Source: a virus
Length of the DNA: 37,102 bases
Virus record (IMG/VR): IMGVR_UViG_3300028827_000070
Coordinates: 1 to 37,102 of that record
Strand: one strand, 5' to 3'
Shown here: positions 1 through 7,324 of the stretch, one piece after another
Layout of the letters: each line of letters begins with the position of its first letter
Position numbering within the stretch: position 1 is the first letter of the stretch
Notes under the pieces: generated by a model
Databases searched by the model: none
What the model was told of the DNA's origin: nothing
What the model saw: only the letters and a program-made list of their open reading frames with translations
Program-made: the position numbers and the translations under genes

Positions 1-127
1 TTGAGAACACCATGTTGTAGCCACCCCTGCCGCCGCTGAAAAATTATGCGCCGCATCTGCGATAACAGCCACAGAATCATTATATCGACCAAATGACCCG
101 CACTTTGCAGTAGTCTCAAGACTACAA

Positions 128-763
128 ATGCTAGTAGCAGACGGACTAAACGCAAGTGATATTTCTGAATATGCAAATGCTATGGAGAAATATCATTATA
201 GACGAAAATTTGCCTTTGGTGACTTGAAAGTAGCACATGTACCAGCTGGGAATGGGTTGGCTGCATATGAAGTAATATACGCTGACGTAGTTGACCAACT
301 AGCAGATATTAATGAGGAATTATTATTAAATGATGTAACGTCGACAGCAGTGCAAAATCATAATTTAGTCCCATACCTAAATTCCAGCGGACAGGTTGTT
401 GGTTACCCTGCATCTATTTTAAATATGAGACAGCAAATACTAAATGAAATCGGACAAGCGACGCATACTGTACTGCCTAGGTGGATGACAGCAACACAAC
501 CAAATAATGAAGTTATTGGGTGGGTGCCTGCCGTGCCGTTAATTTATTGTGCGCCAGGCCAAGCAGCAGAAATTATTGCTGAGTTAGATCGTAATGGTTT
601 TGATATAAAGCAAATTGATTTTGAAGTCGATCGTTATATATGGGACAATAACATGACTACACAAACTCAATCGCAATACTACTACAATACAACATTCTCA
701 GAAGACATAAACCAATATGATGCATTTATTAAATTCCCTGAATCATCAATATTAGGTAAATAA
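128..763 (+). CDS. virion structural protein, C-terminal part (marine T4-like type)
   Basis: The protein resembles the C-terminal end of large virion structural proteins of marine T4-like phages, which share a segment like LPRWMTATQPNNEVIGWVPA followed by a YCAPGQ-type stretch and a motif around IDFEVDRYIWD; this is remembered family similarity, not a search. ATG 128 is the first ATG/GTG/TTG in this frame, but it has no Shine-Dalgarno and the frame stays open and protein-like back to position 5, where an in-frame TGA (2-4) closes it. The true gene therefore probably begins upstream, with a frame break at the window edge, so the start is doubtful. It is followed 22 bases later by the collagen-like virion gene, which fits a late structural block. 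Confidence 0.7.
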   Translation: MLVADGLNASDISEYANAMEKYHYRRKFAFGDLKVAHVPAGNGLAAYEVIYADVVDQLADINEELLLNDVTSTAVQNHNLVPYLNSSGQVVGYPASILNMRQQILNEIGQATHTVLPRWMTATQPNNEVIGWVPAVPLIYCAPGQAAEIIAELDRNGFDIKQIDFEVDRYIWDNNMTTQTQSQYYYNTTFSEDINQYDAFIKFPESSILGK

Positions 764-785
764 AACAAAGGAGTAATAAAGAATA

Positions 786-1808
786 ATGGCAAGTAACATT
801 GTAGATAATAACATTGACTCGTCTTTTCCAGTATCTGGAATTGATAATGACAGCCAGGGTTTCAGAACAAATTTTGCAAATATTGCGTCTAATTTTACAC
901 ATGCAAAAAATGAAATTAGCGAAATCCAAGCAAAGGCTATACTGAAGTCCCCATTGGGAAGTGCTGCGGCGGTTGATAACGATATGGGTGGCACGCAATT
1001 AAAAGCAGCTACCATAATCGATTTTAGGCAACAAGTTTATGATCATCAAACCGTCTCCGGTAATTTAATCATTGACCACAAGTATGGTCATTATCAGGTT
1101 GTTGAAACCACTGGCCCACTGAGCCTGACATTTACTAATTTCCCCGGTGGGACTAGTGCTGTATTAGGTGTTGTTCGTGTAGAATTTCATATTACCGATG
1201 TATCGCACACAATTACCTTGCCACCAGCAGTAGTTCATGGCGTTGATTTTATTGACGGGTATAATGCAGGAATTATTACATTTACTGATCCTGGTGTCTA
1301 TGTATTTGAATTTACAACATACGACAATGCGGAAATAACAGTCAGAGACCTGACTAGAACTGGCGTTAGTGGCACTCCTGGCGGATCTGTTTTTACTCCC
1401 ATTATCACAAATCCAGTCTTAAATGATGTAATTACATATGATGGAACTAATTGGGTAAATAGCCCATCCGGTGCATATTCTGCCTATGAAATTGCAGTAA
1501 ACAATGGGTTTGTTGGTACAGAAGCACAATGGCTAGCATCGTTAGTTGGCCCCCAAGGCCCTGCTGGTCCGACTGGCCCCCAAGGCCCTGCTGGTCCGAC
1601 TGGCCCTGCTGGTCCGACTGGCCCCCAAGGCCCCGCTGGTCCGCCACCACAATTAGTAAACGCAACTATTACTAGTTCAATTGGTACAGTCGGTGACTTA
1701 AACGGGCATATGGCATATGACAACCAATATCTTTATATTTGTGTTCAAGATTATGATGGTGTTTCTGATATTTGGACCAGAGTATTAATTGACACAACCC
1801 CATGGTAA
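786..1808 (+). CDS. collagen-like virion (tail/fibre) protein
   Basis: A 340-residue protein in three parts. The N-terminal part (about 1-60) has the [18 protein letters not shown] type opening followed by a short helical segment, familiar from tail/neck proteins of marine T4-like phages. A beta-rich middle follows (about 60-250). A collagen-like run of Gly-Pro-X triplets ([11 protein letters not shown] type, about residues 255-287) precedes a compact C-terminal domain of about 50 residues. Gly-X-Y repeats in phages usually form trimeric stalks in fibres, so a trimeric surface appendage is likely. The start has a good ribosome site (AAAGGAG at 767-773). The stop codon lies inside the left arm of an intrinsic terminator. 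The exact position in the virion cannot be read from sequence. Confidence 0.8.
   Translation: MASNIVDNNIDSSFPVSGIDNDSQGFRTNFANIASNFTHAKNEISEIQAKAILKSPLGSAAAVDNDMGGTQLKAATIIDFRQQVYDHQTVSGNLIIDHKYGHYQVVETTGPLSLTFTNFPGGTSAVLGVVRVEFHITDVSHTITLPPAVVHGVDFIDGYNAGIITFTDPGVYVFEFTTYDNAEITVRDLTRTGVSGTPGGSVFTPIITNPVLNDVITYDGTNWVNSPSGAYSAYEIAVNNGFVGTEAQWLASLVGPQGPAGPTGPQGPAGPTGPAGPTGPQGPAGPPPQLVNATITSSIGTVGDLNGHMAYDNQYLYICVQDYDGVSDIWTRVLIDTTPW
1548..1643 (+). repeat. tandem repeats encoding collagen-like Gly-X-Y run
   Basis: Two identical 27-bp units (1548-1574 and 1575-1601) encode [10 protein letters not shown] shortened 18-bp unit follows (1602-1619), then a nearly identical partial copy from 1620 with one synonymous change (CCT to CCC). 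Units with near-identical DNA rather than only identical protein suggest recent expansion or contraction by slippage or recombination. Confidence 0.9.
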
Positions 1809-1845
1809 CAGTTAGATAGACTGTTACCTATTTTGGTTTTATTAT
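1804..1845 (+). terminator. rho-independent terminator after collagen-like gene
   Basis: A perfect 9-bp stem GGTAACAGT / ACTGTTACC (1804-1812 and 1820-1828) with a 7-base loop is followed by a T-rich tail (TATTTTGGTTTTATT). The left arm includes the stop codon of the preceding gene. It separates the structural gene from the next transcription unit. Confidence 0.8.
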
Positions 1846-1864
1846 TGCTCCTATTATTTGTGTG

Positions 1865-1872
1865 CATAAATA
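1865..1872 (+). promoter_or_regulatory. variant T4-type late promoter CATAAATA
   Basis: CATAAATA differs from the T4 late element TATAAATA by one base. It lies just after the terminator and 24 bases before the next start codon, with a ribosome site (TAGGAG, 1883-1888) between them. Placement supports a promoter; the variant first base lowers certainty. Confidence 0.5.
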
Positions 1873-1896
1873 CGCATACAGTATAGGAGCTAATAT

Positions 1897-2142
1897 ATGG
1901 AATCATTTAATCCATTAATAAACACACCTGCATCAGATTTAACAGATGAGGAGCTTGTTGAAAAACAATCAAAACTTCTAGGTGTTATCAATTTTGCCAA
2001 TTCAATTGGCGACATTCAATTAATTGAACAAGCAGCAAATATGCTCAACATATATCAAGCAGAGCAACACCGCCGCTTTTTAGAAAAATCAACCGATTCA
2101 AGCGAAGACGATTTTAGCGATAAAATTAAAATCAGCAAATGA
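1897..2142 (+). CDS. small acidic protein of unknown function
   Basis: An 81-residue mostly helical protein with an acidic, low-complexity C-terminus (TDSSEDDFSDKIK); no family recognised. It has a clear ribosome site TAGGAG eight bases before the ATG and a late-type promoter upstream. Its stop codon overlaps the start of the next gene (ATGA), so the two are probably translationally coupled. That neighbour is a DNA polymerase III alpha-like fragment. Confidence 0.75.
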   Translation: MESFNPLINTPASDLTDEELVEKQSKLLGVINFANSIGDIQLIEQAANMLNIYQAEQHRRFLEKSTDSSEDDFSDKIKISK

Positions 2143-2672
2143 GGGATAAATTCGGACAACTATATCATAGTGCTAATGAACTAGCTGATCGGATATTAGA
2201 AGACCCGGCTGCTAGAATCAAAGGTGTATTGGTTGAAGCAAGTGATGCAAAAATATATAATGATGCAATGCGTTATCATAATCAAGATAAATTTGATGAC
2301 GAATTAGAATTATTAGAAGAATACACTACACCAAACTTCAATACGATTGCAGATTATGATAAGTTCATGCAATCACAAATCCAAATGCCTTCTGAATATA
2401 AAAATATGGATATTTGGCAATGGTTGATTACTAAATGCTCATCGGATGAAGAAATCGATAGAGTTACGTTGGAATATAAGTTATTTGAGAGTCGTGGCTT
2501 AATTCCTTTACTACGATACTTGAAATATATGATTGACGTGTTTAGAGAGCACAATATTGTTTGGGGTGTTGGTAGAGGCAGCAGTGTTGCGAGTTTCATT
2601 CTGTATCTAATTGGAGTACATAAAATTAATTCAATCAAATATAACCTAGATATACATGAATTTCTACGGTAA
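2139..2672 (+). CDS. DNA polymerase III alpha-like fragment lacking the catalytic aspartates
   Basis: The C-terminal third matches the start of the palm region of bacterial C-family polymerases (PolIII alpha): VGRGSSVASFILYLIGVHKI followed by an LDIHEFLR ending. In PolIII alpha this GRGS motif is followed by a FERFLNPER/PDxD segment that supplies catalytic aspartates. Here the protein stops right at the FERFL-like position, so those aspartates are absent. The N-terminal 110 residues are helical and unassigned. At 177 residues it cannot be a working polymerase; a nucleotide- or primer-binding or host-replisome-interfering role is possible but is inference. The start overlaps the previous stop by four bases. 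Confidence 0.7.
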   Translation: MRDKFGQLYHSANELADRILEDPAARIKGVLVEASDAKIYNDAMRYHNQDKFDDELELLEEYTTPNFNTIADYDKFMQSQIQMPSEYKNMDIWQWLITKCSSDEEIDRVTLEYKLFESRGLIPLLRYLKYMIDVFREHNIVWGVGRGSSVASFILYLIGVHKINSIKYNLDIHEFLR

Positions 2673-2700
2673 ATACAATTCACAAACGGAGCAATAACAT

Positions 2701-3126
2701 ATGGCTAAGAGTTACAGAACTATGCGAGGAAGAGATATTAATATGGATGAACTCATCCTAAAACAGGAAAAAACTATTGCCGTTGGCAATATGAATGTAA
2801 ATGCTGCTGGTGATTTAATCGGTCCTGGCGGAAAAATCATTCAAACTAAATCAGAAAGGGTAAGGGCGAATGCAGAGCTGCACACAATGACACCAGATAA
2901 TATCCCAGTACAGCGAACATCTACAGATAAACCGAAACAAAGTACGACAGAAGTCCCAATTGAAAATCTTGATCCAATTGTATCAACAGATTCTGATCAG
3001 GTTGACAAAGAAGTAGTTGAACCAGAAGCATCATTGGCAGCAGCCGTCGCAAAGAAAAAAAGTGTTGAACATAAAAAGACTGAAACAAAACCAAGCAAAA
3101 AGAAGAAAGGAGTGAAACGAATTTAA
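2701..3126 (+). CDS. conserved phage protein with MAKSYRTMRG N-terminus
   Basis: A 141-residue protein. Its first 60 residues (MAKSYRTMRGRDINMDELIL, then AVGNMNVNAAGDLIGPGGKI) look like a short conserved protein found in marine T4-like phages, whose role I do not know. The rest is a disordered, Thr/Glu-rich linker ending in a strongly basic tail (KKTETKPSKKKKGVKRI) that could bind nucleic acid. A GGAG-type ribosome site precedes ATG 2701. The GroES-like gene follows after one base, so they are likely cotranscribed. Confidence 0.75.
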   Translation: MAKSYRTMRGRDINMDELILKQEKTIAVGNMNVNAAGDLIGPGGKIIQTKSERVRANAELHTMTPDNIPVQRTSTDKPKQSTTEVPIENLDPIVSTDSDQVDKEVVEPEASLAAAVAKKKSVEHKKTETKPSKKKKGVKRI

Positions 3127-3127
3127 C

Positions 3128-3442
3128 ATGAAATTAAAACCAACACATGACACAGTCATTGTTACAGATATGAACTTTGACCAACGAATTACTTCCGGTG
3201 GTATTATTTTATTATCAGATGATAAACGCCAAGAAGGCATTAGGCCCAGGTGGGCTAGAGTAATTGCGATTGGTCCCGAGCAAAAAGATGTTAAAGTTGG
3301 GGATTGGATTCTCGTTGCTCACGGCAGATGGACGCGCGGAATTGAATGGAATGATCAAGTTATTCGAAAGGTAGACAATAATGACATCTTGCTAGTGTCA
3401 GACAAACCAATGCAAGATGAAGGTTTTGGTATCGTAGATTAG
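3128..3442 (+). CDS. GroES-like cochaperonin (T4 gp31 functional class)
   Basis: A 104-residue protein with the GroES/Cpn10 beta-barrel pattern: N-terminal LKPTHDTVIV, then a mobile-loop-like region TSGGIILLSDDKRQEGIRPR, then VIAIGPEQKDVKVGDWILV and a C-terminal strand NDILLV. In T4-type phages such proteins cap host GroEL and help fold the major capsid protein. The mobile loop contains the hydrophobic triplet III/IIL expected to contact GroEL. It sits in a run of small coupled genes ahead of the clamp loader. Assignment to the fold is strong; the capsid-folding role is inferred from known relatives. Confidence 0.85.
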   Translation: MKLKPTHDTVIVTDMNFDQRITSGGIILLSDDKRQEGIRPRWARVIAIGPEQKDVKVGDWILVAHGRWTRGIEWNDQVIRKVDNNDILLVSDKPMQDEGFGIVD

Positions 3443-3452
3443 GAGGCATATT

Positions 3453-3596
3453 ATGGCTGGAAAAGGCTCAAAACCACGTCCGCTTTCTGTACCAAGAAAC
3501 AAGTTTGAAGATAATTGGGAGCGGATTTTTGGTAACAAAGGTAACAACAATTCAGAAAACGATAAACAACATAAACAACAAAACAAAGGTAATTAA
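3453..3596 (+). CDS. small conserved phage protein, MAGKGSKPRP type
   Basis: A 47-residue gene with a very strong ribosome site (TAGGAGG at 3439-3445). The protein starts MAGKGSKPRPLSVPRNKFED and continues NWERIFG, then becomes Asn/Gln/Lys-rich. Short proteins beginning MAGKGSKPRP are common in T4-like phages and are uncharacterised. It fills the gap between the GroES-like gene and the clamp loader and ends one base before the GTG start of gp44. Its presence argues against the longer upstream start for gp44 at 3505. Confidence 0.8.
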   Translation: MAGKGSKPRPLSVPRNKFEDNWERIFGNKGNNNSENDKQHKQQNKGN

Positions 3597-3597
3597 T

Positions 3598-4530
3598 GTG
3601 AAAAACACTCTCTGGGTTGAAAAATATCGTCCTAATACCTTGGATGGATATGTCTTTGTTGATGAAAATCAAAAAAACCAAATCACTCAGTGGATTAAAG
3701 ATAAATCAATTCCGCATCTTTTATTAACTGGTGATCCAGGAACTGGAAAAACCACACTAGCAAAAATTTTGATCAATATGCTAGATATCCACAAATATGA
3801 TATTCTAGAGATTAACGCATCTAGAGAAAATGGCGTGGATCATATTCGTGACAAAATTACAGGATTTGTATCAACCATTCCACATGGTTCATTTAAAATT
3901 GTGTTGTTGGACGAAGCGGACTTTATGTCGCAGTCTGGACAGGCAGTTTTACGTGGAGTAATGGAAATGTATAATGAAACGGCTAGGTTCATTCTTACTG
4001 CGAACTATGCTCATAAAATTATTCCAGCACTTCATTCTAGATGCCAAGGGTTTCATATTAATAGTCTTGACAAGACAGAATTTGCAGTCAGAGCTGCTGA
4101 AATTTTGGCTACTGAAGACATTGAGTTTGAAATTGAAGATCTAGATGTATATGTTGATTCTACTTATCCAGATTTAAGAAAATGCATCAATTTGTTACAA
4201 GCAAATTCATCTAGTGGCAAATTAGTTGTATCGTCCAGTAGTATTGCAGAAACTGACTATATGACTGGTGTTGTTAAGTTATTCAAGGACGGCAAGTATA
4301 GAGAAGCAAGAAAATTACTATGTAATAATATTACAAGGACTGACGTGGATGGTATTATTACATGGGCGTATAACAATCTAAATATTTGGGCAGATGATCC
4401 AAATGAGGAGGATGATGCAATTATTATCATTAGAGATGCTGCGGCAAGAGTGCCGCTAATTGCAGATCCAGAAATCAATATTAGCGCAATGCTAGTTGAA
4501 CTAACTAAAATCAAAGAAAATCGAGAATAA
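3598..4530 (+). CDS. 44: clamp loader large subunit (T4 gp44-like AAA+ ATPase)
   Basis: This ATPase loads the gp45 sliding clamp onto primer-template DNA. The start is taken as GTG 3598 because the family motif LWVEKYRP follows three residues later and the upstream in-frame ATG 3505 would overlap the small gene at 3453. The product is 310 residues (T4 gp44 is 319). Walker A GDPGTGKT begins near residue 45, Walker B is VLLDEAD, and the SRC arginine-finger motif is HSRCQGF. A C-terminal collar-type helical domain follows. The clamp (25959) and polymerase (22960) are about 19-20 kb away rather than adjacent as in T4. Confidence 0.93.
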   Translation: MKNTLWVEKYRPNTLDGYVFVDENQKNQITQWIKDKSIPHLLLTGDPGTGKTTLAKILINMLDIHKYDILEINASRENGVDHIRDKITGFVSTIPHGSFKIVLLDEADFMSQSGQAVLRGVMEMYNETARFILTANYAHKIIPALHSRCQGFHINSLDKTEFAVRAAEILATEDIEFEIEDLDVYVDSTYPDLRKCINLLQANSSSGKLVVSSSSIAETDYMTGVVKLFKDGKYREARKLLCNNITRTDVDGIITWAYNNLNIWADDPNEEDDAIIIIRDAAARVPLIADPEINISAMLVELTKIKENRE

Positions 4531-4532
4531 CA

Positions 4533-4835
4533 ATGAGTGATAAAAAACCAATTACAGTTGCAGAAGAATTAGCACAATCAGAAGATATCGATCTATACTA
4601 TGCTGTTAAGTTCTATCTAAAACCAAAAAATCCCCACAAGACCATCAATAAAGGATACATGAAAGACCCCAATAATGTTGTTTATAATGTTCAGCATTAT
4701 CTAACTAAACGACTCAGAGACAAGCATTTAACCGCTGATGTCATACTCAATGTCAGAGATAAAACTGTAGTCAAATGCAGGATTGGTGACTTAACATACG
4801 AAGAACTAGCCGACATAATCAATAATCAGAGTTAA
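4533..4835 (+). CDS. unknown protein between clamp loader and dCMP deaminase
   Basis: A 100-residue charged protein starting two bases after gp44. In T4 the gene after 44 is 62, the clamp loader small subunit, but this sequence lacks the features I know from gp62, such as a PDTI/ANEMN-type core, so no function is assigned. The N-terminal helix VAEELAQSEDIDLYYAVKFY and the mid basic stretch KPKNPHKTINKG are the only visible landmarks. Position suggests a replication-linked product at most. Confidence 0.75.
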   Translation: MSDKKPITVAEELAQSEDIDLYYAVKFYLKPKNPHKTINKGYMKDPNNVVYNVQHYLTKRLRDKHLTADVILNVRDKTVVKCRIGDLTYEELADIINNQS

Positions 4836-4843
4836 ACTAACTA

Positions 4844-5314
4844 ATGACACATAATGATTTTTTAAGCATTGCAGCGAAATATGCAAATGATTCAAAATGT
4901 GGCAGCATGAAGGTTGGTGCATTGATTGTGCTAGAAGATAGAATCATTTCATGTGGCATTAATGGTACTCCACCAAAGTTTACAAATTGCAATGAGCTAT
5001 TTCCGCAAGGCAGATCAAAAGAGCATAGCGAATGGTCCAGGCAGCACGAAATTCATGCAGAAATGAATGCCATATTGTTTGCAACACTTCAAGGAGGCCT
5101 ACAGCCAAATCAATATCCTGGATATCGTATGTATTGCACATTGTCACCATGCAAAACATGCTTAACTCATATGGCTGTTGTTGGCATTAAGGAAGTATAT
5201 TATAGTTCAGAATACGTTCCGTACGGAACACCAGCCGACAGAACTCATCAGCTGATTTCTGATCGAGTAGCATACGCAGGGCAGCTGGGCATACTGTATC
5301 AAAAAATAAGCTAG
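4844..5314 (+). CDS. cd: dCMP deaminase
   Basis: Converts dCMP to dUMP, feeding thymidylate synthesis; zinc-dependent cytidine/deoxycytidylate deaminase family. The zinc and catalytic residues are visible: H71-A-E73 (motif HAEMNA) and C103/C106 (motif SPCKTC). The N-terminal sequence DSKCGSMKVGALIVLEDRII and GINGTPP are typical of phage dCMP deaminases. The 156-residue length fits a compact phage form (T4 Cd is longer). It lies after the clamp loader gene and probably belongs to the same nucleotide/replication unit, which a host-type promoter at 5327 then separates from the next gene. Confidence 0.9.
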   Translation: MTHNDFLSIAAKYANDSKCGSMKVGALIVLEDRIISCGINGTPPKFTNCNELFPQGRSKEHSEWSRQHEIHAEMNAILFATLQGGLQPNQYPGYRMYCTLSPCKTCLTHMAVVGIKEVYYSSEYVPYGTPADRTHQLISDRVAYAGQLGILYQKIS

Positions 5315-5326
5315 TTGCTAGTCTAA

Positions 5327-5355
5327 TTGCAAATTTGCAATAATTGTGTTATACT
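5327..5355 (+). promoter_or_regulatory. sigma70-type promoter with palindromic operator, leaderless start
   Basis: -35 TTGCAA (5327-5332), 17-base spacer and extended -10 TGTTATACT (5347-5355). The -35 lies inside a perfect 16-base palindrome ATTGCAAATTTGCAAT (5326-5341), a likely repressor site. The expected +1 (5362/5363) coincides with the A of ATG 5363, so the transcript would have no 5' leader. Confidence 0.7.
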
Positions 5356-5362
5356 TTGAATT

Positions 5363-5917
5363 ATGAGTGGTATGATCACATATAATGCAGGTGACAGTAT
5401 AATAAATGCCCGAGCTATATCTTTAGGCAATACAGTCGCAAGTGCATTGGCACTATTGAATTCATCGAGTAGAGTCCTCGAGGCAATCAGTGAGTTAGCT
5501 GGTGAGATTGAAATACCAGTAAATACTGCCATAATTAATTCATCAACTTTGCTGCTTTACATTTATGCCATTGATGAACGAACTACCAACCCATCAACTG
5601 CATTGTCCTGGTGTCAATTGGATATTGAAGACAAGCGGCTAATTAGATCCAGACTGCGCACTGTAATGGAACCTGTTGTTGTTTCACAAGATAATATTGA
5701 TAATACAATAACAATAATGGAACGCGCAGTTAAAGACGAAGAGTATAACAGTTTGTATACCACACTGCGGACTAGTAAGGTACTGTACGATAATTTAATC
5801 ATTAAAAAATTAGCATCAACAACATATGAATTAAATGAAACTCGTACAATTGCGTATTTGAGTCTCGTAAACACTGCTGTATATGTATTAGATACCTATA
5901 GGTATTTGTGTGAATAA
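5363..5917 (+). CDS. unknown 184-residue helical protein, probably early-expressed
   Basis: No family recognised. The protein is almost entirely alpha-helical by inspection (ALALLNSSSRVLEAISELAG; LIRSRLRTVMEPVVVSQDNI) with no signal peptide or membrane segment. Its interest lies in expression: a host-type extended -10 promoter ends seven bases before the ATG and there is no Shine-Dalgarno, so initiation is probably leaderless. A second in-frame ATG three codons later (5372) is an alternative but also lacks a ribosome site. The 3' end overlaps the GTG start of the HAD gene by eight bases. Confidence 0.75.
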   Translation: MSGMITYNAGDSIINARAISLGNTVASALALLNSSSRVLEAISELAGEIEIPVNTAIINSSTLLLYIYAIDERTTNPSTALSWCQLDIEDKRLIRSRLRTVMEPVVVSQDNIDNTITIMERAVKDEEYNSLYTTLRTSKVLYDNLIIKKLASTTYELNETRTIAYLSLVNTAVYVLDTYRYLCE

Positions 5918-6494
5918 TATTATTTTGACAGACTGCGATGGTGTTTTGCTTGATTGGACAACAGATTTCATCAAGTATATGACTAATATGGGTCATAAAT
6001 TGCTTGAAGGATACGAACATCATTATAGCGTCAAAAGATGGTTTGATTTACCAGAAGACCAAGTAGAGGAATATATTGTAAAATTCAATTCATCTAAGTG
6101 GGTCAAATATATGGAGCCATATATGGATGCCAAAAAATATGTGGTAAAATTACATAATAGTGGCTATAAATTTGTAGTTATAACAAGTATGGGAACCCAT
6201 GATTTGGCATACAAATACAGATGGGGCAACCTACAAACAGTATTTGGAAATATACTCGATGAATTACATATTATCGATTATGGCGAATCAAAATATAACA
6301 TCCTTTGTCAATATGAACCAACTATTTGGATAGATGATGCGCCGTATAATGCAATTGATGGTGCAAACGCAGGTCATACTGCATTTTTAATGAATCATGC
6401 GCATAATACTCAATCTGAAATTCCAAATGGAATTGCAAGGATCAATTCGTGGAAACAAATTTATGAATACCTTAACAAAAGACAAAAAAATTGA
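5910..6494 (+). CDS. HAD-superfamily phosphatase, 5'(3')-nucleotidase-like
   Basis: A 194-residue protein starting at GTG 5910. HAD motif I is TDCDGVLLDW (nucleophile D8, acid/base D10), motif II is VVITSMG, and motif IV is IWIDDAP. A helical cap lies between motifs I and II. The arrangement fits 5'(3')-deoxyribonucleotidases and related phage phosphatases; the substrate cannot be read from sequence, but the neighbouring dCMP deaminase suggests nucleotide metabolism. The start overlaps the upstream gene and the end overlaps the next by 32 bases, so these genes are coupled. Confidence 0.8.
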   Translation: MNNIILTDCDGVLLDWTTDFIKYMTNMGHKLLEGYEHHYSVKRWFDLPEDQVEEYIVKFNSSKWVKYMEPYMDAKKYVVKLHNSGYKFVVITSMGTHDLAYKYRWGNLQTVFGNILDELHIIDYGESKYNILCQYEPTIWIDDAPYNAIDGANAGHTAFLMNHAHNTQSEIPNGIARINSWKQIYEYLNKRQKN

Positions 6495-6813
6495 ATCACC
6501 TACACTTGTCAAATATCTTCGGCAATTAGAACAAGAACAATTGATTAATACCATTGCAGGTGAATCAAATAGCAGCAAGGATATGTCAGTTAGGGTAGAA
6601 TCAATTAGAACAACCGGTATTACGGATGATTTTCCATGGCCATGGATCATTGACGAATTCGGCTTATCGCTGTCTGTTGTGAGTATAATATCAATGAGTC
6701 CAGAAGGTATTAATAACACAGTAGTATCTATAATTGACAGAAACCTTGCCACTCAAATAATTAAGGAATTAGAAGATCAAATTGAAAGCGGAGAAAAAGA
6801 CCATGAAGATTAA
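6463..6813 (+). CDS. unknown small protein
   Basis: 116 residues from ATG 6463, inside the end of the HAD gene; an earlier in-frame ATG at 6397 exists but would add 22 residues read from HAD coding sequence. No family recognised. A helical N-terminus (LVKYLRQLEQEQLINTIAG) is followed by a WPWIIDEFGLSLSVVSII segment, then a C-terminal helix rich in Glu/Lys. It overlaps the next gene by 11 bases. Confidence 0.65.
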   Translation: MNTLTKDKKIESPTLVKYLRQLEQEQLINTIAGESNSSKDMSVRVESIRTTGITDDFPWPWIIDEFGLSLSVVSIISMSPEGINNTVVSIIDRNLATQIIKELEDQIESGEKDHED

Positions 6814-7324
6814 TATTGGACCGTATCCTGATAATGAACACGATGATCGTGTTATTGAAATAACCATCGATGAATATGATTGTTATGATTTGGATGTAAC
6901 CCTAGCAATGGTTATTTTGGAGGGGCTTAAAAAATTCAAGGCAGAGTCGCGGCTTGGATATCCTGCACAATTATATGATGAAACATCTTTCGGTGATGAA
7001 AATGGACAATTATCATTTTCTGGGGAAGGGTTTGATATTAGCGATAAAGCTCAATATGAATATATGATGAATTATTGGGACAGTATACTAGACAAAATGA
7101 TCTGGTCATTTGAACAAATCATTGACCCAAATTCAACGGATTCCTTTTTCAAACAAAAACCAAAATTCAACACATACACTGTCGATGATATGCTCGTACA
7201 CGAACCGGAGATACACGAACTGGGCCACACATCAATTGACATGGCTGGGCTAGCGGCCCACAATAAACGTGTCAATGAGGGCCTGCTATTATTTGCTAAA
7301 TACTTCCAGTCATTGTGGGATTAA
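6803..7324 (+). CDS. conserved phage protein of unknown function (FEQII...FAKYFQSLWD type)
   Basis: 173 residues from ATG 6803, chosen because GGAGAAAA lies six to eight bases upstream; an upstream TTG at 6782 is unlikely. The sequence recalls a family seen in many marine phages: MKINIGPY at the start, then an acidic strand with a DLDVTLAMVILEGLKKFK helix, then WDSILDKMIWSFEQI, ending in GLLLFAKYFQSLWD. I know of no function for it. This copy is shorter than the versions I recall. Its stop shares the TTAA at 7321-7324 with the stop of the convergent phoH gene. Confidence 0.75.
   Translation: MKINIGPYPDNEHDDRVIEITIDEYDCYDLDVTLAMVILEGLKKFKAESRLGYPAQLYDETSFGDENGQLSFSGEGFDISDKAQYEYMMNYWDSILDKMIWSFEQIIDPNSTDSFFKQKPKFNTYTVDDMLVHEPEIHELGHTSIDMAGLAAHNKRVNEGLLLFAKYFQSLWD

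Noticed and set aside
110-125. GTAGTCT-CA-AGACTAC hairpin just before ATG 128
   Set aside because: It sits in sequence that reads as coding upstream of the ATG, so it is probably chance; no ribosome site is linked to it.
1447-1723. Minus-strand ORFs through the collagen-like region
   Set aside because: They are mirror readings of the repetitive GC-rich tract with no ribosome site or promoter.
3505-3597. Upstream ATG start for the clamp loader
   Set aside because: It would overlap the small gene at 3453 and add 31 residues before the family start LWVEKYRP; GTG 3598 fits better.
4533-4835. Gene 62 (clamp loader small subunit) by position
   Set aside because: The protein is short and lacks the sequence features I associate with gp62; position alone is not enough.
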